60,000 nt of DNA, taken from NCBI RefSeq assembly GCF_001949145.1, contig NW_019091360.1, forward strand, positions 3,283,047 through 3,343,046. Reading direction: 5' to 3'. The notes under the pieces are model-generated. The model was given only the letters and a program-made list of their open reading frames with translations. It did not search any database and was not told where the DNA came from. Source of the stretch: Acanthaster planci (Eukaryota; Echinodermata; Asteroidea; Valvatida; Acanthasteridae). Below, one piece after another: positions 15,501 through 30,500 of this stretch. The translations under genes were made by a program, and so were the position numbers. How positions within the stretch are numbered: the stretch's first letter is position 1; each line of letters starts with the position of its first letter.

Positions 15501-18500
15501 GTCAACGTTGTACAGCCGGCCCGGCATCAGGCCCTCAAATGTGAAGTAGAAGAGATCTTCTCGTGTGATGCTAGCAATAGGCACAATCTGAGTTGCCGTG
15601 GTAGGTCTGGCTTCGCCATCCAGGTAGACATAGAGAAGGTAGAAGTTGTTGCCCGTGATGTGCTTCCAGACGATGGCGATGGTAGTTGCCGTGTAGTCTT
15701 GAATAATGACCTGGTTGTCCGGCACAGAAGCTGTTGGAGAAATAGAACAATACGCCAACGATTAAGCAAGTTAAAACAGTGAGGTCACAGGGCTGGACTA
15801 TAAAGCACATACACTCATAAGCCAGAGGTTTATGGTTTGATATCTCTATGTTTTCAAAGTAGCATTAGTTTCATATTTCATATTTATCAGGTGAAGCAAA
15901 TAAATACTCAAGAATAAGTAGGGTAAGGGAGATGCAGTTAGCTTTCGGCACTCTGGGAGGCAAATTTTCCTTTGCAAATTAAAAACACTTCAGCCAGGAA
16001 CTGTTCGGTCATATGACCATCAAAAAAGATGCTACTATTAGTTCTCTATTTGTGACCCGGTACATTGTAAACAGGAATAAGTCGCTGAGGCCGTTCTACG
16101 TAATGGCTGAGTAAAGTGGGAAGCAGGTAAATGTTGAAAAAATCAATGTGGCGATTTCTGTATATTTTGGATAAAAGGTTATCATCAACACACTTGTAAT
16201 GTGTACCATTTGAAAGCTTCTGACCATGTACATACCTCAATAAGTCAATTTGCGACTGATTCCTGATTTCGATGTACCGGGTCACATTTTTGGTTTCAAT
16301 TTTTACTGTCATACAGGAAAAGTTTGAGTTCTGCACAGCAAAATACATCAACTTGATTTTAAGCAAGTGAGCAAGCAGTCGGAAGTGTACATTCACATGC
16401 ACTCAATGGCTATCCATTTGTGACAACCACTCCTTAATATACCGTTCCATAACACTTGATTTTAAGGTTCATAGTAGTGGCGCTGATGAGCTACAGAAGA
16501 ATGGTTGCCGAAATAGGTACAGTCTTACAAACCATAAGAAAAAAATACTTTCAGCCCAAGTGCATGCAAACTTTCCACCAGAGCTGTTCACTCCCTATTT
16601 TGTCAAATCAGTACAGACACACAGCCTTGTGAAAAGTGTTAACTGGAGCAACGGGATAGACAGATGATGTATTCTGCTTACTTGTTTGGGTCGTTCGGAT
16701 GCACGGGTTGTCACTTGCACAGAAACCGTCTCCGGCAAGATTGTGCGCTAGAGCTTGGATGCTGACCACGTAACAGGTGTCAGGGAACAGGCCGTCAATG
16801 GTGAACCTGTGGTCAATTTGAAAAGGGAAGAACTTGTTTCAATGAAATAACATCGGGAAAGTCTCTAGTTGTGTAATTGAAAAATGCTTGACTTATTCAA
16901 TCTTGTGTGTGACCCTCGGGGGTTGTGTGAAGGAATTCAGCGGAGCATTTGTGCAGGAACGGAAGAGGGTGCCAGTAACGGAAGAGGGTGCCAGTAACGG
17001 AAGAGGGTGCCAGTAACGGAAGAGGGTGCCAGTAACGGAAGAGGGTGCCAGTAACGGAAGAGGGTGCCAGTAACGGAAGAGGGTGCCAGTTATACTCAAA
17101 GCAAAAGCTATGCCACAAGGTGGCGGGTGCAAACCGATCCATGCCAACATTTTACAGGTAAAACTAAATCACATTTAAATTTGCAACAAATGTGTTTCTG
17201 TGCACTGTTCAACAACAAAGAAATGCAAACATGGCCACTGCTCTGATCGAGTGCCCACACTTGATTGAAAATGTTTGTATTTTCAACTCTAGGGGGCCTA
17301 ATTTACACTGAATGAAATACCAGAGACAATAATGTGAAATTTTCAACGGGTAACCCCGGCAAGCCTGGTTGTTAAGTGGAAAGGAGTCTGCCTAGCAATA
17401 TGGAGGTTGTGGGTTCAAGTCCAACCAAAGTGAACTTGTGAATGTTTTCACAAGCCTTCAGAAAACATTGAGCATAGCGAGGTCATAAATATATGTCAGT
17501 GAAGGGCAAAAGCAACCACTGTTAAACTAATACACGCAAGTGTGAAATTCTTTTTTCCCAACTTGTATTTACAGCATACAAAGTCAGAAAAAAACAACAA
17601 ACTTCAAGAATTCCAAGCTAAAAAGATGTTTGCAATGGAATAGAACAGGAGTACTAAGGGAGGAGATTTAGTGAAAGGGGAACAATTCAAACCAGGCAAC
17701 AAATGTACCAATCTGAAGATGCACCCACAGATCTGATCAAATCCACTTACTCAGTTTCTGTGTAGTCCAGTAAGGGGCTGGCTACAAACTCTCTACCTGT
17801 TGGATCGTAATACCGAACTCGGTAGAAGTTGAGGTCACCACCGACTGCGGGAGCCCAGACGAGGGCAATTGTTGTTGGACCTGGGGTAAGCATGGTAATA
17901 GCTCCTGGATCTGGTGGATCTGTGATGGAAGGTTAGATACAATTATACATGAATGATACAAAATGTACATTTATTTACATGCGCGTCATCCCCCATCTTA
18001 GTGAACGCTCTGTACTTAATATTTTGGTTTCACAAACTACCACGAAAATATCAGGTAAGCAACTTTGACAAAACAAAAAATGAGGCAACTCCAATATTTC
18101 TGACATTTTGAACAGTGTTTATCAATTCCTAATGGGACCAGTGTGAAGTGAAAAACGAGGAAATCAGCGGATCCAAGGAAAAGTTGCATGCCTAAAGTAT
18201 GCATACACACACTTTACACAATCACTGAATGATTTTGGTTTGCACGAACTAGCATCCGATGCGGTTGTGGATATGCAATTCAGAAAAAAATGTTTCCATG
18301 GGTTTGACACCAGTTCACTCCATCTGTGTACTTGTGGAATATCATAAAATTTAATACTGAAGACCCTTCTAACTTGGGAAATGAAGAACATTTACCGTTT
18401 CTGAACACAAAAATAATCTGAGTACACATGTAGCCACTGGTGTGCAGTTTGTGGAAGGGAATACAGTGGAACACCGCTATACTGAACATTCGACTGTGCC

Positions 18501-21500
18501 GAACATCGTCGTTGGCTCCCAATATTTTGTGCACAAAACCTACCGAACATTAGGCAGTTGCAAATCAACCGAGATTTGCCACAGCGTGCATCAGAGATCA
18601 ATCCTGAGAAGTAGCTTCACGACTTTTAGGATAAACTAAATATCAATTTGGTAACTCAAGATTTAATTTAAAAAAACAAAAATAAGTAACAGATACATTT
18701 CTAAAAACCTCAAACATGAATGCAATGGCAAAACATCATGAAAACAGCAAATCATAGTATCACAAGAGGGTGCACTTCAGTTAGACAAGAGAGGGTGCTA
18801 CTCAACATGGCAACAAAACGTTCGGCATTTAATTTCGCTATACCAAACGACCGCTGTACCAAACATTTGCGTGGACCCCGTCGTGTTTGTTATAGCGGCG
18901 TTCCACTGTATTATGTGGAACTGTTACATTATCCACACAAGGTGCCCAAGCAAGTATCACTTTATGTCAATTCATTAAATCGCTGACGACATTGTCCTTA
19001 AATATAATCCGAACCCATGTTTACTTTACACAGATATGTCGGTTAAGAGCATAGTCCATCATTTGCAGTCATCCAAAAAGTGAATAACAAAATTACTGCT
19101 GAAATGCATACTTGGTTTAAAGATGGTTACGGGACTAAACTCCCCATAAAATGCTTCTTTCTGGTAAGCTGTCACTTTGAAGAAGACAATGGAAGAAGGC
19201 CATTTCAAAGAATGTATCTGAAGAAGCATTTTCGGAAAATTGCAATTGCAACTGCTTATACGACATGTTACATTCGTTGGTTCACTGGGTCACTTATGGC
19301 TGCATTCGACTAAACGTGAGAATGAGTCCCAGGGACTGAATTCAGGTGCAGTTCAAAACATGACTCAGCAACATTTGATCGAAAATTGATATCCTGGAAT
19401 ATTGTTCTTCTCTCCTGCTTCAGATTTTGAGAAATTTTGTTGCCTTATCGGGACATAATGCACAAATAAAAATAACTGTACCTTCAAACTGTTTAATCTC
19501 CAAAATATTATGTAACAAAAGTATTTGATCTAAGGAAGTTCAATTTTTCAATGATCTCTAAATGTCTGGGCAGTTAACCAAATATACATTATAAACTGTT
19601 TGCTGTGATGGACATTTTCAAAACATCAACCTGCAAAGATTTTGCTAACTGTCAGCTTCTGTGTGGGACTTATAAGTGTTTGCTAAATGTTTAGAAGCTT
19701 AAAATGACTGTTTTGCTACAAGTTTAATGAAAACTGTCACCCAGGGGTTAGACAATTTGGAGCAAGTCAGGCTGAACGTGAATTATCTTATTGTGTGAAA
19801 TGGAGGTGATTCAACAGAAAAGCAGTAAACATGATTGACAGGCTCTGAAATGGTCATGGTTTGGGAGGCTTACTAGTTTTGGCTGATCCGTTGAAGCTTC
19901 CACTACTCCCAGTCGCTGTGACGGTGTAGACGGTCGTGGGTGTCAAGTTCTCAATCAGGTACGTGGTGGCGCCGCCGACAAATACCTGCCGCTGGAAGGG
20001 AGGGTCGTCGCTGGCAATATTGAGGACAGTCATGTCGGAGTCACTGACCCAGAGCACTCGGAGTGTCGTGGAGGTCACTTCCATGAAGTACAGCACTCCT
20101 GTCTGGGCTGCACCTGTGGAATGAACGACATCAAGATCTTGAGAACAGGATCCAATCAGAAGGTAGCAGAGTACCACATGACCACATGGATTCCAAGATT
20201 AACCACCATTGCCCTGGGCAAGTGTTTGGTGTTTCTAACCTACCATTCGTGGCACATTGTAAACTACATAGTGAGGCTTACTTTCATGCAAAAACTATCG
20301 TAAATTTGTTAACAGCATAATAGTCACATCAGTCCCACGTAGTTTTCCTTACAATACTGGTCCAGCAGCAGGTGCTGGCTCCACATTTTTCTTATACTTT
20401 GATGCGTTTGCCTCAGCATCACACAGCTAATAAGCATAACACAGCTATTCACATTATATCCCAGTTAGTAAGTTTCCTAAACAAATACTTTTTTTTTTTT
20501 CAATTCTGTGCCTCGACTTTTCGCAAAGACAGCTTTTTTCTATGAAGCCAGATAGGCTAACATCAACAGATCTGAATATCTCTGTCATTACAAAGACGTA
20601 CCGGTGGTGTACTGGATGGATGATGGTTCACTGGTTGACCGACAGTCCTTGGAACCTGACACGGTCTCCACTTCAAGCAGGTACTGTGTGCTTGGCTGCA
20701 AGCCATTCAGAGTGGCCACAGCTGAGTTTTGGTTGACTGTCGCCCCCAGTTGGCGAATCTGGCGACCCACCTCGGTGTAGTAGACATTGAAGGCACCAAA
20801 GACGCCAGTCGGTAGAGGGTAGAACAGTCGAATTGACGTTGGTGTGAAGACAGACGAAATGAATATGTTGCCTGGACGGTTGGGAACTGAAAGGAAATGA
20901 ATGTACGAAAAGAAAGAAAGGGAATTAGGAATGCTTCATTAAAATCACACAGCCGTAGTAGATGTGATCATTTCCATGGGAATGAGACACAGAAACATGT
21001 CAATTCTCACGCAAGTTTTCATGTTACAAATGTTCATTTTACTTTATGTGAGACTTCTCTTGTGGAAAACTTCTGCCTATGCAAGTGTTTAAAACTTTTG
21101 TTTCTTCACGAATTTAAGAATAAACTAACAATAAACTGGCTTTGAGAAAAAAACCAAGTGGAAATTGTCACATGAACTGAAGCGGTCACGTACAAATCTT
21201 GCTCCATATGCTTCAGGAATGGCTGGTTTTCACACAAAAAGTACACATGAAGATCACACACAAAATGCAAGATGGACTTTGTGGATATTTCTCTCTAACA
21301 TTGAAACACGCTTCATGCCTTCATTTTGCAAAAACAGGTCACATGCAAATGCTGGCTTATTTTACTTTGAAGCATCTCTGACATGTTGCATATATGTAGC
21401 CTCATGCTTTATTATACATTCTACTCAAGGGTTTTACTGAGAGGGCTGATTTAAAACGAGAAAACTTAGTTTCTGGACAAAACTTACTTGTCCGTTGACA

Positions 21501-24500
21501 TTTGGTCATCTCGACGTCTTGGGTTGCATCAATGCGCACTGTGATGTCGTACTGTTGGCCAGGTACCAGGCCGCTGAACCGGGCAGTGCGTGCAATACCG
21601 TCAATCATGTCAGGCAGGGTACCGGTGGGATAGATGGAGGCAGCATAGCCAATGAAACCTGAAAGGGTGCTACCATCTCCCCAAGTGATCAGGATGGACG
21701 TTCTGGTCACCTCCAGACACACTATCTGACCGGCTGCTGGTGACACTATCCACAGAAATTGACAACATATTGATTGGTGTAAATTCTGTACTTTCAACCC
21801 CTTCATTTGTTACAAGTTTGTTTTGTTTTTTCCCGGGGCTAAAATCACACTTCTTCATATCTCGTTTCATTCGACAAGATGTTTGAGCAATCTTTTGTAC
21901 TGTATTAAGAAATAATTTATAGATCATTTCAACTAACTCTGGTCATAATGGAGAAGTTTTTTTCTCAAATATCTATTAGTATGGATCCGCACTGTTCCCT
22001 CCTATTAACCAGTTCAATGTCTGGCAGAGAAATTGGCACTCTAAAGGCACCCGAGACTTCACTGGCAGATATCCACAGCCATGAAGAAAAAAGCCTGCTT
22101 CATACACTGACTTTAACAGCCACGTCTGAATGGTTAAGGTACTGCTGGCAATTATACAAGGTTGTGTGGGAAATGACAGCTTCAGTAAGTACCAGGAACT
22201 ACAGAGAAAACATCTTAGTCAGTTATGCCTTGCAAAATGCAACAATCCTTCCTACCCGTGCTGGCTCCTTGGGTGCGGGAGTCACTCGTCTGAGAGATAT
22301 CACCAGTTCCTGACACGACTGCAACTGACAGCGTATACATCCTGTCTGGCAGGAGGTTGCGGAAAGTATACATAGTTGTGTCTGAGGGTAGGAAGACTGG
22401 GTCTGAGGGGAGCCCGCCCATCTCAGTAATGGTCAGCTTGTAGAGATCGAAGACGACCGATTGATTCTGGTAATCAGGAGGTCGAGTGAAGGAGAACTCA
22501 ATGGAGGTCAGTTGAGGGTTGACAGAGTGGATGGAGGCTGGACGCGTTGGTTCTGATATTGACGACGACAAAGAGAGGAAAAATTCAAATCAACAAATTA
22601 CCAACAGAAATAACAGGGGTTTGATGTCACCATTGCAACAATAATGTAATAAAAAATCAGGAAGTTGGTCAAGTTATACAGCACCCAATCTGTACAAAAA
22701 CTAAACACAGTTGTCCGTACTCAAGAAAAAACTACATTTTCAAATATAACGTGGTGTTAAAATCATCTGTTTGTCGTTAAATCTATCTATATATCCAATA
22801 GAATACTCTTTGGTCTGAAATTGGGAAGTGGATCCCGAAATAAAGTCATGTTGAACAACTTCAAAGTCCAAATTCATCAACCGTGTGTTGAATTTTTGAA
22901 TGACTAAGGACCGATTTCAATATTTAACACAGATAAAAACAACATTTAAAAGGAAAGAATCCTTTTCTTCAAACTCACTTGGTAGCCACTACCTTTAACT
23001 TTCTCTGAAACCATTCTTTTAATCCACCATAACTCACTTGTCCTGACAACCTTGCTCCCAGTGGGCAAATTGTTGTTATTGGTGGAGACCAGGATGGTGT
23101 ATTCCTTGCCGGGAATGAGGCCACTGAAGGTTCGTATCGCAGGTCGGCCTGGGTTGGCGACCTGCGAGGCAGCATCCTCGCTGATCTGTAAGGTGTATTC
23201 GGTGTAGTCGCCCGTCACCTCCCCCCAGGTAAACTCAATGCTGTTCTCCTGAACACCCCGGATGATGACTTCAGCAGGGTTGGCACTGGCTGTGAGAGTG
23301 ATCAGGGTAGAAATAAAGATGTGGTGGAGTAGAACTTTCACACATCCAGTCACACAGATTATCACTTTCTTTTTTTTATCATTTTGGGAGGGGTTAACAG
23401 CCATATATACTTTACTCAAATTGTGAAAGACGATGAAGCAGCCCATCATCATTTTTTACTCTTCCTGGGCGGGTTGTCAAGAAAAAACAGCATGTTCTGT
23501 ATGCTCACAAAGGGATCCGCGAAAGAAACAAATGGCCCCCCAAATTTAACTGGGCATTTGAAATAGTCAAAAAAGATGGACACAATGGTAAAATATGAGT
23601 GATGGCAGAATTTTACAAAACAGTTTGACTAGGGGCTCATTCAAAAGGAGACTACACTATGAGTGTATACCGGTAAGCAGCTGCCAACAAGTTGTCAAAC
23701 TATAGTCAGATTCACAAACTGGGACTTTCCTCGTCTTCCACCTCTGCAACCTGGGTTTGAATACCACCAAGGCCAACCTTTGGATTGGGCTCTGAGTTTG
23801 TAAGTGATCCTGTGGGTTTTCCCTGGAATATTGGTCCAGATTTTCCTCTCACCTCTAAAACTGTCCATTTCTTCATTTGTCTTCTCCCCAGGGCCACTAA
23901 GGAGAAATTTGATAGCTATTTACCCTGTTTAAATAAAGACTGAATACGCTGTTAACAATCATTGATGCAATTGACATGCACCTCGTTGGTCTTACATCAG
24001 TGATGTCAGCACAAGAAGATCATCATGTGCACTAAGCCAATACACCGCCTCGTCCTCTGCGAGGGTCAACGCAGCTGCTTACCTGTGGTGAAAGTTGCAG
24101 ACAAGTCAGTACTTCTCTCACTGTTGTCTGCACCACCGGACACTGCCTCCACGGTCACCAAGTAGTCACTGGCTGGCAACAAGTTTTCAAACTTGACCTG
24201 CAGGGGGCTGCCCACTCTCACCACCAGGGGTGAGAGGGTGATCCCATTGTCGGGGAAGTAGGATACCAGGAAGAGGTCCACGTCTCCGGGACCAGAGCCA
24301 CGGTGCCAGGTCACTTCCAGGGAGGTGGAGGTGCCAGTAACCCGGGTGAGAGATTCCGGGGGACTCGGCCCTGCCAAATGACAAGATTGGTCAAAACAAT
24401 CAAATGGCAGAAAACTGCCACAACTAGAATCTTTGATTACATGATTCATATTATGCACACTGTGCACCCTATGAATAGGGTGCAGAAGGAAATCATCCGA

Positions 24501-27500
24501 TTTTTTTACAACCATGAGTTTATTGTCCTATTTTACCATTTTCCAAAAGGGCACAACTCTCTCAAAAAACTTTCCTGTGGAGAGGGCTGAGTTTCACTCA
24601 TCAAGTGTTTATTTCGTGTTTAATTCACTCGGCCTTACTGTCAAAGCATTCCATAAATTTGGTCACAGTGCTTGTTGAACTTACGTGTGCGCTGCTGCCC
24701 GGTAAGAACGCTTGGGTCGACGATATTGCCAGGCGTGATCTCGATACGGATATCGTACAGTCTGCCGGGGACAAGACCAGTGGCCAGGTAGGAGGCGGTG
24801 GACTGTGCGGTGTTTCGAGGGATGAAGATGTCGGTGAATATTGGTCTGGATTCACTAGCTGGCCAGAGAAAGACGAAATAACCGCTAACACCGTCATTCG
24901 GAACCTCGGCCCACAGAATGTCCATGGAAGTGGTGTTCACATTCTGAATAATGATCTGCCCACTCGGAACAGGGTCTGGAGAAAAGGCAATTAATTATGA
25001 AATATGTAAGTGGTCCTGTCTTATTTAAAGTTATAATGACTGAATGACGCTACAATCTGTCAGATGTTCTGACTTCCGACCTTGTGGGTTGACTTTAAAA
25101 TCACAGGGAAAGGGCTTTATATCCAGCAATGGGATATACACTGTGACCTGGGGTGACTCACTCGACCCCCACTCGCCTTTCTTCATCCAGGAGTTAAATG
25201 GGTACGCGTGAGGGAAGAGTGGGTAACTGTGATAAATTGAACCAAGTTGTGTACTCTCCAGGGAGATTAGATGATTTCAAGAATGCTTCTGGGCCCAATG
25301 AGCGGGGATGATAAAGAAGTATAGCTGACTGAGCAACAGCATTGGTGGATATGTACATCTTGCCTGCATCTTTCCAGAGATCACAAGCTCAACAATTCTA
25401 TCAAATTATGCCAGTTCTTGTGCTTGCAATGGATGAGATGGACAAGCCCTCTTGGCTTTATATCAGTCTAGAACTAAAGAAAAATGGCTACTAACTAGTG
25501 TGGAAGGTTCTTGCGACTCTGTCGTCATTCCGCTGTTGCGCAAACACGGGGTCTGCACTGGACTGCAGGACGGCCACCACTTCAATCTCATAGTCCGAGT
25601 CTGGTTTCAGCATCTCAAAGCGGTAGCGTCGATCCTCGTCTCGGTTGATGCGGCCAGCCAGTGACTCTTCCCCTTGCTCGTTGGTGATGTATACCTCGTA
25701 GAAGCTGAAGTCACTAGAGCCTCCCGGGGCATTCCAGGAGACTTCGATGGATGTGGTTGTCACAGCGATGGGACTTATTCCTGAGGGGTTGGCTGGGTCT
25801 GGATAAGACAGCAGGGTAGTGTGAATCAATACACACGGAACAAGGCACTGTTCTATTCACAACTTAAATGTTTGATAATCGTAAGAAACGAATTTAAATA
25901 CATCAAAATCCTCTACATGTGTGATGTCAATGATAACAGTACAGCTAAACGGTCTGATCAAAGATGTCAAAGCACCCCATGGCAATAGGGTTTCCCCAAG
26001 ACAGGCCACCACTGCATTATGGTTAACAGCAGTACATCTTATGTTGCAGGCCACGTCTTTAGGCTTACTTTCCAGCCCCCAAATTCTTCACCACAAAGCA
26101 TAACGGTCACCACTTGTGTCATCTACAGCTTTTATTATCATGCCAATCCAGCAGCACCGACTGGCCCTGCATTTTTTTGTCATTTGCCAAAGCTTTGCAG
26201 GCTTCCTTACAGCCAATGACAATGGCAGATGTAAGTCGGGTCACATGAGTCAACGAGTGAAAAGAGAAGATACCTGACATTGACACTGACGGTGACATTG
26301 ACTTCACTGTTTCACTTGCCAGACTAAACCACACAGTTAAGGTTAAGATGCTTGGAGCTGGAAAGTTTCTCATCCATGCTATTGTCATGTGTGTGCTTTA
26401 TGACAAGTTTACTGACAGCAGCAACCTACTTGTTCGAATATGAAGACTGGATGTAGGTTGTTGAGTGCCTGAGTAGACCAGGTCCACACGGTATATCGTG
26501 GCTGGTGACAGGGAGCCAAACATGGCCTCTTCAATCGCCAGGTTCTGAAGAGAGTTGACCAGGGCACCACTACTTCTAAGGAAAAGGCTCAGTTGATAGT
26601 CCGGAGCCGTGCCAGTAATCCGACCCCACACAAGGGAGACACTGGTCGAAGTCAGGGATCGGACTAGGATTGTCCCAACATTCACCGTTGCTGATAGAAT
26701 GGACCAAAAAATACTTATCATTTGCAAAAAAAGTTGTTATGCACTTTGCACTGGAATATCTTAAAAGAGGTAATGGCTGTTCAGTCAAGGACTAACTAAC
26801 ATGTTTGTTCCTCACCAGTTGATGCAGTGACATTAACAGGTGCACTGATTTCTTGCAAGTCCCCAGTTCCTGACACTGTGACCACATCAAAATCATAGGT
26901 TGTGGATGGTAGGAGACCAGTCACCTTCAACTGTGTGACCATCTTGGGAGTGGAGCCAGCTGTGATGGGTACCAAGGAGCCCATCCTCTTGTAAGACACC
27001 CGGTAACCGCTGAAGATACCGGTCGCCGCGGTCCACAGGAGGGTGACTGATACGGCATCCGATGACACAGCAGAGACAGACAACGGTGGATTGGGAACTA
27101 AAACAGATCATGAAAACATCATCATTAAACACTTGTGAACTTTGTACGTAATATAAATCCAAACAAGCAAAAACCACTCACAAGAAAATACTCTTTACTC
27201 AAACATAACAAACATTTTACCCTTGTGACTGATCTTAAGCGTACAAGTTTGGAGAAGCTTAGCAAAAAAAAAGGTACACCCAATGCAAGACATATGAGCA
27301 GCTAGCAATGTCTATGACACTGACTAGCACACTTGTATAGTAATCTCAAAGTTTCCTGACAACATCTGCACATTTGTGCTACGTACCTGTCCTCTGCACC
27401 ATTGATGTCATAATGCCTGTGTTAGTCAGCACAACCACGCTGATGTTATAGAGTTCCCCAGCCACAAGGTTTGAGAAGACCACTAGTCGCTGAATGTTGT

Positions 27501-30500
27501 TAATGACCCTAGTGGCGCTGGGTGAATCGATGGAGACGGAGTAGCCAGTGAAGCCTGGTACGTTGTCTGCCGCACCCCAGGAAGCTCGGATAGAGGTTCT
27601 GTCCACAGACAGGATGACAAGAACTCCTGGATTTGGGGAAGCTGTAAGGAGAGATAAATAGATGCTATGACCCATTGCTACAAAGTCCTGTACAGATGGT
27701 CGCAGGACCAGCAGTATATCTGGAACTAGATTTTTACATCCTAGGCTAACAGTCTAGCTGAAATTTCTTCTACTCTTAGTTTAATCTGGGAAAAACGATG
27801 TTTGGTAATTCGCTGTAAACTACTCCAGCATAAATCACGGCCAACTGAAAGACATCAACAAAAGAATGATACACAATAAGTGGATGCTAAGCAAGTCTGA
27901 CAAAATGGCAGGTTATTCAACCGTACTTACTGGTGTTGGCTGTCAAGGTATCCGGTTCACTAACTGTTCTCAGTAGACCGGTTCCGGAGCTTGTGGCCAC
28001 TTTAATGTTGTATGAAGTGGCCGGGAACAGGTCCTCTAGTTGATAGTTGTCCACACTTCTTGTGACAAAGATTTCATTGAGGACAGGCCCATCGCCGATG
28101 TTGTAGGTGATAATGTAGGAATCAAAGTCTGAGACCACAGAGGGCTCATTCCAGCTAATTGAGATGGAGGTTGTGGTAGAACTGACGGCAAACAGTCCAA
28201 CAGGTGAAGCTGGCACTAAAGAAAAAACGGTTTAAAAATTTTCCACTAAATAATGTTGACTTTGCACTCTGATTGCTGCTTTAGCACAAAGGAGACACAG
28301 CAAAGATTGGTGAAAGCATCAGTTGAGTTTTCTCTGATGAGATTATGTGGAGGCACTGGAGGCCAGCCTTATCCTGTTCATTTGGCTATGGCTAGCAATC
28401 AAACACAATTTGGGAAATGCTCCTAGCCACAAGCTGATGACTGCCATAGAAACCTATGTTAGTTTACTGGCCACAGCAATTAGCTGGAACGCAGTCTGAA
28501 GCAAAAGCTGATCATTCCTGGTACACCGTGGCTTCCTAAGGTATACAGATTTAAAGCACGTGGGAGTCAGTAAGTGACAAGACCTTACTTGTCTAGCATC
28601 CGCAGAAAGATGCCATCTTAAGTATGTCTTAAGTCAACAAATTTCACTGATTAGCTCAAAATAACACTTTTGAGAAAAAGCAGCCGCGTCAACAGAACGT
28701 AGGATTGGCAAGTCTAGACATACTTACAGGTGCGGAAGGTGTTTGTACTGGACAGAGCGCCGGCTGTGACGGTGACATTGTAAAGACTTCCAGGCCGCAG
28801 GCTGCTGAAGCTACCAATGCGCACTGCATCTGGTGCAACCACACCGACGTTGGTTCCAGACGAAGGTGCAAGTTGATAAACATAATTTTGGAAGGCTCCA
28901 GTGACTTCCCCCCAGGTAAACTCCACAGTGGTGGCCGTGATTTCCCGGAAAATGACCTCAGCTGCAGCGGCAGCATCTGTAATATTTAACACAAATCACA
29001 ATTAACTAAACTTGACAAGTTGAAATAATCTAAATGCTTGCTTCAAGTCAAAAGGAAATATTGTCAAAGATCAAAAACCAAGGCCCATCTTGGTATATCT
29101 GCAAGGCAGTGTAAGCTGTTAGGTAGATTTTCACGCTAAGCTTACCAGAAAGAGGAACAAACTATTCAAGACACACAGTATGTGAAGAAAACTTTTTGTA
29201 CCTTTTTGCACATGATAAAAACAAACTGAGCCCTGTTACGATGTATCACTTTTGATGTCTCATCCTAAACAAAGACGAACTAAGTCAGACAAAAGATGCT
29301 GAGGGCTTTCATAGATTTACCTTGTAATTCATTTTGTAAAGATGGATCATAAGAGAAACTCTAATTTCCTTTGTTACTTTCTCAAACTCAAAACAGGGAA
29401 TACAGGAAGAGCAGCCCAAAACTGACGAAGACAGCACAGATAAGGCCAACATTTTTTTTCATAAGTAAGATTATGAACCACTAACTCCAATTTTAGCAAA
29501 GATGCAAAATGAAAATAGTCAAACAATGTTTTCCTGAGGCAGGATTTTTACTATTTTGAAAAAAATATGAACGGTGCATGATTTCTTTCTGAATGAAACG
29601 CTTGAAGTTAGCTGATAAAAAAAATCAAAAGTGATCTTATTTTCAATAATATACCCGGATTAAACAAAGAACCGGTCAGTAAGTGCGAACTGGTATCCAA
29701 CCTCCTTGCAGGAGGATGTAGTGCCAGGCAACTGTTGTGCATAGTGCAACTGTCAGTGGTCAAGTATATGTACTGTGCTTTATGACCACACACACAAAAA
29801 TACAAGAGCAAGTCAACTGGAACGCTGAATTTACCAGCGATAGTGCCGCAGATATCCTCAACTAGCAGCACAGCCGTCTTTACCATGTTGTTTTTCCGTT
29901 CATGTTATACAAGGGAGAGATTCCTTTACATGTTGCAGAGAGGCGATTGACACAATCCCATTGGTCATTTGTCTCCAAGATGGTGACATAGTTTGCAGAA
30001 TTGTGGGTTTCAAGAATGACCTCCAAAATACCCAAGGCCCAAGTTTTTTCTCCTCCAACCTAGAGCAAGTTAGTTGTATTAAAAGAAATGACCTTCAACT
30101 TTTTTTTCTTCCTTAGTACCCTGGGAAATTTCACGCCGTATTTGGAAATCAATAAATAGAAAATGCTGGATTAAAAAACAAAATAAGGGGAAGAAGAAGT
30201 GCCAAGTTACTTGTGGACATGGTGCCTGAGCGGGGGACACTGGTGGTCCGATCTATTCCTTCCCCAGCCACTGCCCGAACGGACACGGTGTACATGGAGC
30301 CGGGGAGCAGCTTGCGCAGGATGAAGCGTGGGGTCTGGCTGGCCATCACGGTAATCGGGTTGCTGGAGCTACCGTCCTCCGGCTGGTAGTCCAGGAGGTA
30401 GAAGTTCACCACTCCGTTGGACGGTTGCCAGCCGACCTCCAGGGTGGTCGAAGAACTGGACAATCTGAAAGGTATCCCTGGCTGGGCTGCACCTGTGAGC

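Noticed and set aside
16046-16402. Minus-strand 118-codon open frame
   Set aside because: It spans both inverted ends of a MITE and has no protein family features.
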